Assembly (NCBI RefSeq): GCF_004684245.1
Contig: NZ_CP038452.1
Coordinates: 1,164,796-1,228,795 of the forward strand
Direction: 5' to 3'
Origin: Thermus caldilimi
GTDB taxonomy: Bacteria > Deinococcota > Deinococci > Deinococcales > Thermaceae
DNA: 64,000 nt
Under the pieces are notes generated by a model. That model ran no database searches, was not told the origin of the DNA, and worked only from the letters and a program-made list of their open reading frames with translations. Within the stretch, counting starts at the first letter, position 1. Every line of letters starts with the position of its first letter. Shown here piece after piece: positions 61,399 through 64,000 of this stretch. A program made the position numbers and the translations under genes.

Positions 61399-62454
61399 AT
61401 GCGGTTTCCCCTCATCGAACGGTACCGGGCCTACCTTCCCGTGTCCCCGAACACGCCCGTGATCTCCCTTTTGGAAGGCTCCACCTCCTTGATACCCTTA
61501 AAAGGCCCTGAGGAAGCCCAAAGACGGGGCATACGCCTCTACGCCAAGTTCGAGGGGCTAAACCCCACGGGAAGCTTCAAGGACCGGGGCATGACCCTGG
61601 CGGTTTCCAAGGCGGTGGAGGAAGGAGCGAAGGCGGTAGCGGCTGCCAGCACGGGAAACACTGCCGCCAGCGCCGCCGCCTACGCCGCTCGTGCGGGGAT
61701 AAGGGCCATCGTCATCCTGCCCGCGGGCCACGTGGCCCTGGGCAAGGTGGCCCAGAGCTTGGTCCATGGGGCGCGGATTATCCAAATTGAAGGCAACTTT
61801 GACCAAGCCTTGGCCCTTACCAAGGCCCTCACCGAGGCCTATCCCGTGGCCCTGGTGAACTCCTTGAACCCCTACCGCCTGGAAGGCCAAAAGACCCTGG
61901 CCTTCGAGGTGGTGGACGAGCTGGGGGATGCCCCTCAGTACCACGCCCTGCCCGTGGGCAACGCCGGCAACATCACCGCCCACTGGATGGGCTACAAGGA
62001 ATACCACGCCCTAGGCAAGGCGAGCCGCCTCCCCCGGATGCTGGGCTTCCAGGCAGCGGGCGCCGCCCCCTTGGTCCTGGGGCGGCCCGTGGAGAAGCCG
62101 GAAACTCTGGCCACCGCCATCCGCATCGGCAACCCGGCCAGCTGGCAAGGGGCCATGCGGGCCAAGGAGGAATCCGGCGGGACGATAGAGGCAGTGACAG
62201 ACGAGGAAATCCTCCTCGCCTACCGCTACCTGGCCCAGGAGGAAGGGATCTTCTGCGAGCCCGCCTCCGCCGCCGCCATGGCTGGGGTGTGGAAGCTCCT
62301 CAGGGAGGACCGGTTGGACCCGGGAAGCACCGTGGTCCTCACCCTCACGGGCCACGGCCTCAAAGACCCGGCCACGGCGGAAAAGGTGGCCAAGCTTCTG
62401 CCCCCGGTGCCCGCGAGCCTCGAGGCGGTGGCCCAGGCTGCGGGGCTTTTGTGA
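61399..62454 (+). CDS. thrC: Threonine synthase
   Basis: 351-residue PLP enzyme converting phosphohomoserine to threonine. The PLP lysine motif LNPTGSFKDRGMTLAVSKA is at about 53-71 (short pieces), AASTGNTAASAAAYAARAG binds the phosphate, and GNAGNITAHW and GHGLKDPA follow. It is the shorter type found in Thermus and archaea. No Shine-Dalgarno precedes ATG 61399. It shares the pathway with hom upstream; thrB is not visible here. Confidence 0.95.
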   Translation: MRFPLIERYRAYLPVSPNTPVISLLEGSTSLIPLKGPEEAQRRGIRLYAKFEGLNPTGSFKDRGMTLAVSKAVEEGAKAVAAASTGNTAASAAAYAARAGIRAIVILPAGHVALGKVAQSLVHGARIIQIEGNFDQALALTKALTEAYPVALVNSLNPYRLEGQKTLAFEVVDELGDAPQYHALPVGNAGNITAHWMGYKEYHALGKASRLPRMLGFQAAGAAPLVLGRPVEKPETLATAIRIGNPASWQGAMRAKEESGGTIEAVTDEEILLAYRYLAQEEGIFCEPASAAAMAGVWKLLREDRLDPGSTVVLTLTGHGLKDPATAEKVAKLLPPVPASLEAVAQAAGLL

Positions 62455-62466
62455 TAAGCTTGGGCC

Positions 62467-62781
62467 ATGCCTGAAGCCAAGGACGCCCGCAAGAAGCCCA
62501 AGGAACCTTTCCCCGGAGCCTACTACCTGGCAGGGGCCATCACCATCGCCCTCATGCTTTTCTTCATGGTCCTGGGAGCCACCCTGCCCCCGGGGATTGC
62601 GGGGTTCCTGGTGGCCTTCGTCCTGGGCCTCACCGTGAACCCCAAGTACGTCCCCTTCTTTCTCGTGGCGGGGCTCTTCTCCGCCGTCATGGGCTTTTTG
62701 GGGCAGGAGCCCCAGGTGGCCTGGGGTGGGGTGGCCCTGGTTCTTTCCCAGGTGCTGGTCAAACGCTTTAACTGGACCTGA
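62467..62781 (+). CDS. Small integral membrane protein (104 residues)
   Basis: A charged, cytoplasmic Lys-rich N-terminus (MPEAKDARKKPKEP) is followed by three to four hydrophobic helices (GAITIALMLFFMVLGATL, GIAGFLVAFVLGLTV, FFLVAGLFSAVMGFLG, VALVLSQVLV). There is no recognised domain. It begins 12 bp after thrC and is coupled to the next gene by a TGATG overlap. Function unknown. Confidence 0.7.
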   Translation: MPEAKDARKKPKEPFPGAYYLAGAITIALMLFFMVLGATLPPGIAGFLVAFVLGLTVNPKYVPFFLVAGLFSAVMGFLGQEPQVAWGGVALVLSQVLVKRFNWT

Positions 62782-63077
62782 TGAACCCTAACCGCCTATC
62801 CCAAAGCCTGGCTCTCCTGGGTGTGGCCGCTTATGCCTATTTCCTCTTCCTGCGCCCCAACCAGGAGGGAATGGCCCTGGCTGTGGGCCTCTTCGTGGGC
62901 ACCATGGGCGTCGCTTATGGGGAGAAGCCCTTTCTTGTGCCCTTCTTTGTGGGGCTTTTCGCCTTGCTCTTCCTCCTTCAGCTCCTCTTCGGCCACCCCA
63001 TCCCCTTCCTCACAGGGGGTGCCCTGGGGGTAGGCCTTCCCTACCTGGTCTACCGCTTGCGAAAGCCCGCCAGGTAA
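62781..63077 (+). CDS. Small integral membrane protein (98 residues)
   Basis: About four hydrophobic segments (LALLGVAAYAYFLFL, LAVGLFVGTMGVAYG, VPFFVGLFALLFLLQLLFG, FLTGGALGVGLPYLVY) with a basic C-terminal tail RLRKPAR. It shares the architecture of its neighbour at 62467 and could be a paralog or partner. The last 28 bp overlap the convergent gene at 63050. Unrecognised family. Confidence 0.68.
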   Translation: MNPNRLSQSLALLGVAAYAYFLFLRPNQEGMALAVGLFVGTMGVAYGEKPFLVPFFVGLFALLFLLQLLFGHPIPFLTGGALGVGLPYLVYRLRKPAR

Positions 63078-63388
63078 AGGAGGGCTCCAAGGAGCATCCC
63101 CTCTCCCAGGGCCGGCAGATAAAGAAGGAGTTCCCGGACATCCAGGCGCAGGTAGAGGAGGAGGGGCCAAGGGATGAGGGCCCAGGCCAAGCCTGGCCTG
63201 CCGTACCCCGCCGCCAGGAAGATTCCTGCACCCAAGCCTCTCAGGTAGGCCAGCCACCCCGAGCCCATCTCATTTTGATATACAAACCAAATAAGATTGG
63301 CCCAGATCCCCAAAGCCCAAAGGGGAAAGCGGTTCTGCCAGCGGAAGGCCAGGAAGAGGAGAAGCAAAAACCCCAGCACCTCAAGCAC
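63050..63388 (-). CDS. Small integral membrane protein (112 residues)
   Basis: Three to four hydrophobic helices (VLGFLLLLFLAFRW, WALGIWANLIWFVY, GLGAGIFLAAGYG, LAWALIPWPLLLYL, EGMLLGALLYLAG). GTG 63388 overlaps the stop of the kinase gene by 8 bp, so it is translated from the kinase mRNA. It ends convergently inside the neighbouring membrane protein gene. Unrecognised family. Confidence 0.65.
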   Translation of the reverse strand: MLEVLGFLLLLFLAFRWQNRFPLWALGIWANLIWFVYQNEMGSGWLAYLRGLGAGIFLAAGYGRPGLAWALIPWPLLLYLRLDVRELLLYLPALGEGMLLGALLYLAGFRKR

Positions 63389-64000
63389 GGGCCACCTCCC
63401 GGGAGCCATGGGCCTCGAGGTAGGCCACCAGGACCTCCAAGGCCTTCTCCACCGCCTCATCCAGATCCTCGCCAGGGATGACGGGGATCCCCTCCTCCTG
63501 AGCCCAGCGGAGGAGGTGCTCCTGGATGAGGCGGATCTCGGCGAAGTGGGTGAGGTATTTCTCCTGCGGGCGGGCGTGGGCCGTCTCCCGGTCTCGGAGG
63601 AGAAAGCGGTCCCGGTGAAGCTTCTCGTCCTGAAGCACCACCAGCATGGGCACGGTGAGGACCCGCTCCCGGTAGGGATGCTCCAGGTAACGGGGAACCA
63701 CGTGAACCCCTTCCAGAACGATGGAGGTACCCTCGAGGGCGCTTCGCTCCTGAATAGCCCGCAGGCCCACCGCCACCCGGGCCACCTGGTCCAAAAAGCC
63801 CCGCATCACCCGCACCTCATGGCTTTCCTCCCCGCTCAGGTCCGGCAGAAGGGCTTTCCAGGCCTCAAAGGTGGAACGGTGCAGGGTGGGAAGGAGGTCC
63901 TGGGAAAGGGAGGCCCGGAAGACCTCCCGCACGGCATCGGAGGGAACGATGTGGGTGATGCCCAAGCGGTAGGCCAGGGCCGAGGCCAGCACGCTCTTCC
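63381..64000 (-). CDS. 2-phosphoglycerate kinase-like P-loop kinase, C-terminal part (runs off right edge)
   Basis: About 206 codons are visible. The fragment begins just after a P-loop, as KSVLASALAYRLGITHIVPSDAVREVFR (in pieces), which is the pattern of zeta-toxin/2-phosphoglycerate kinases. Later landmarks are IVLEGVHVVPRYL and the long helical LLRDRETAHARPQEKYLTHF, ending in EGIPVIPGEDLDEAVEKALE. 2-Phosphoglycerate kinase makes 2,3-diphosphoglycerate, a thermoprotectant in methanogens. The start codon lies outside the window. A membrane protein is coupled downstream. Confidence 0.75.
   Translation of the reverse strand, partial: KSVLASALAYRLGITHIVPSDAVREVFRASLSQDLLPTLHRSTFEAWKALLPDLSGEESHEVRVMRGFLDQVARVAVGLRAIQERSALEGTSIVLEGVHVVPRYLEHPYRERVLTVPMLVVLQDEKLHRDRFLLRDRETAHARPQEKYLTHFAEIRLIQEHLLRWAQEEGIPVIPGEDLDEAVEKALEVLVAYLEAHGSREVARA

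Overview
The window is a gene-dense, high-GC (roughly two thirds G+C) bacterial chromosome segment that I place in the genus Thermus. The reasons are the TL5-type ribosomal protein L25, the Thermus-style trehalose genes (long TreS, OtsA/OtsB), the AglA alpha-glucosidase, a GH36 alpha-galactosidase, a GPH-type sugar transporter, LuxS in a thermophile, frequent GTG/TTG starts, 1-17 bp gene overlaps and many start codons placed at the expected transcription start (leaderless genes). The species cannot be fixed from the sequence alone. There is no rRNA, CRISPR array or prophage; mobile DNA is one intact insertion sequence plus several decayed genes.

Layout. 1-1338 (-): succinate dehydrogenase sdhC-sdhD-sdhA (sdhA runs off the left edge), with a 1.2-kb IS inserted just upstream (1370-2591). 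2592-6403 (+): speD (AdoMet decarboxylase), then a NEW3-domain membrane protein (frameshifted), an ABC ATPase and an ABC-2 permease, ended by a strong hairpin. 6416-18603: cupin and phosphoribosyltransferase (-), fadD (+), iscS and iscR (-), a metal-type ABC transporter (-), panB (-), ruvB and a PATAN-domain protein (+), a TPR protein (-), ftsH (+). 18600-32834 (-): one overlapping operon of about 14 kb in the order ydjC-like deacetylase, GPH transporter, GH2, GH31, GH2, transporter remnant, GH36 alpha-galactosidase, galT, glpK, glpD. 32825-37302 (-): ddl (frameshifted), pth, rplY, prs, mtnN, luxS. 37334-43360 (+): guaA, a Uma2 remnant, GYD, VOC, Uma2 and RNase HI genes, then a biotin-dependent acyl-CoA carboxylase beta subunit and HMG-CoA lyase (leucine breakdown). 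43357-47777: small genes, a DinB protein, a Cys-cluster protein, tRNA-Ser(CGA), a TilS-TadA fusion, CopZ-like and CDGSH iron-sulfur proteins, a truncated glycosyltransferase. 47888-54577: trehalose block (treS, fused otsA-otsB) divergent from aglA. 54585-58055: two methyltransferases (one fused to a YkoF-like domain), a DJ-1/PfpI protein, tRNA-Leu(CAA) and lnt. 58125-64000: phosphoesterase, queG, homoserine dehydrogenase, a decayed Uma2 gene, threonine synthase, three small membrane proteins and a P-loop kinase cut by the right edge.

How the genes work together. The large operon looks like a system that imports oligosaccharides or glycosides, hydrolyses alpha- and beta-glycosidic bonds, routes galactose through GalT and glycerol through GlpK/GlpD. 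I propose glycosyl-glycerols (galactolipid head groups or glucosylglycerol from cyanobacterial mats) as candidate substrates. LuxS-MtnN close the S-adenosylhomocysteine route, next to prs; hom and thrC make threonine. The trehalose block offers two synthesis routes (OtsAB from UDP-glucose, TreS from maltose).

The most unusual signals are: two protein genes (tilS-tadA and lnt) that each end at exactly nucleotide 22 of a downstream co-directional tRNA; the glycoside/glycerol operon; a pervasive -10-to-start spacing of 7-8 nt; a palindromic octamer CCTCGAGG present in about 55-60 copies; domain fusions (TilS-TadA, OtsA-OtsB, YkoF-methyltransferase); and homopolymer frameshifts in ddl and the NEW3 gene.
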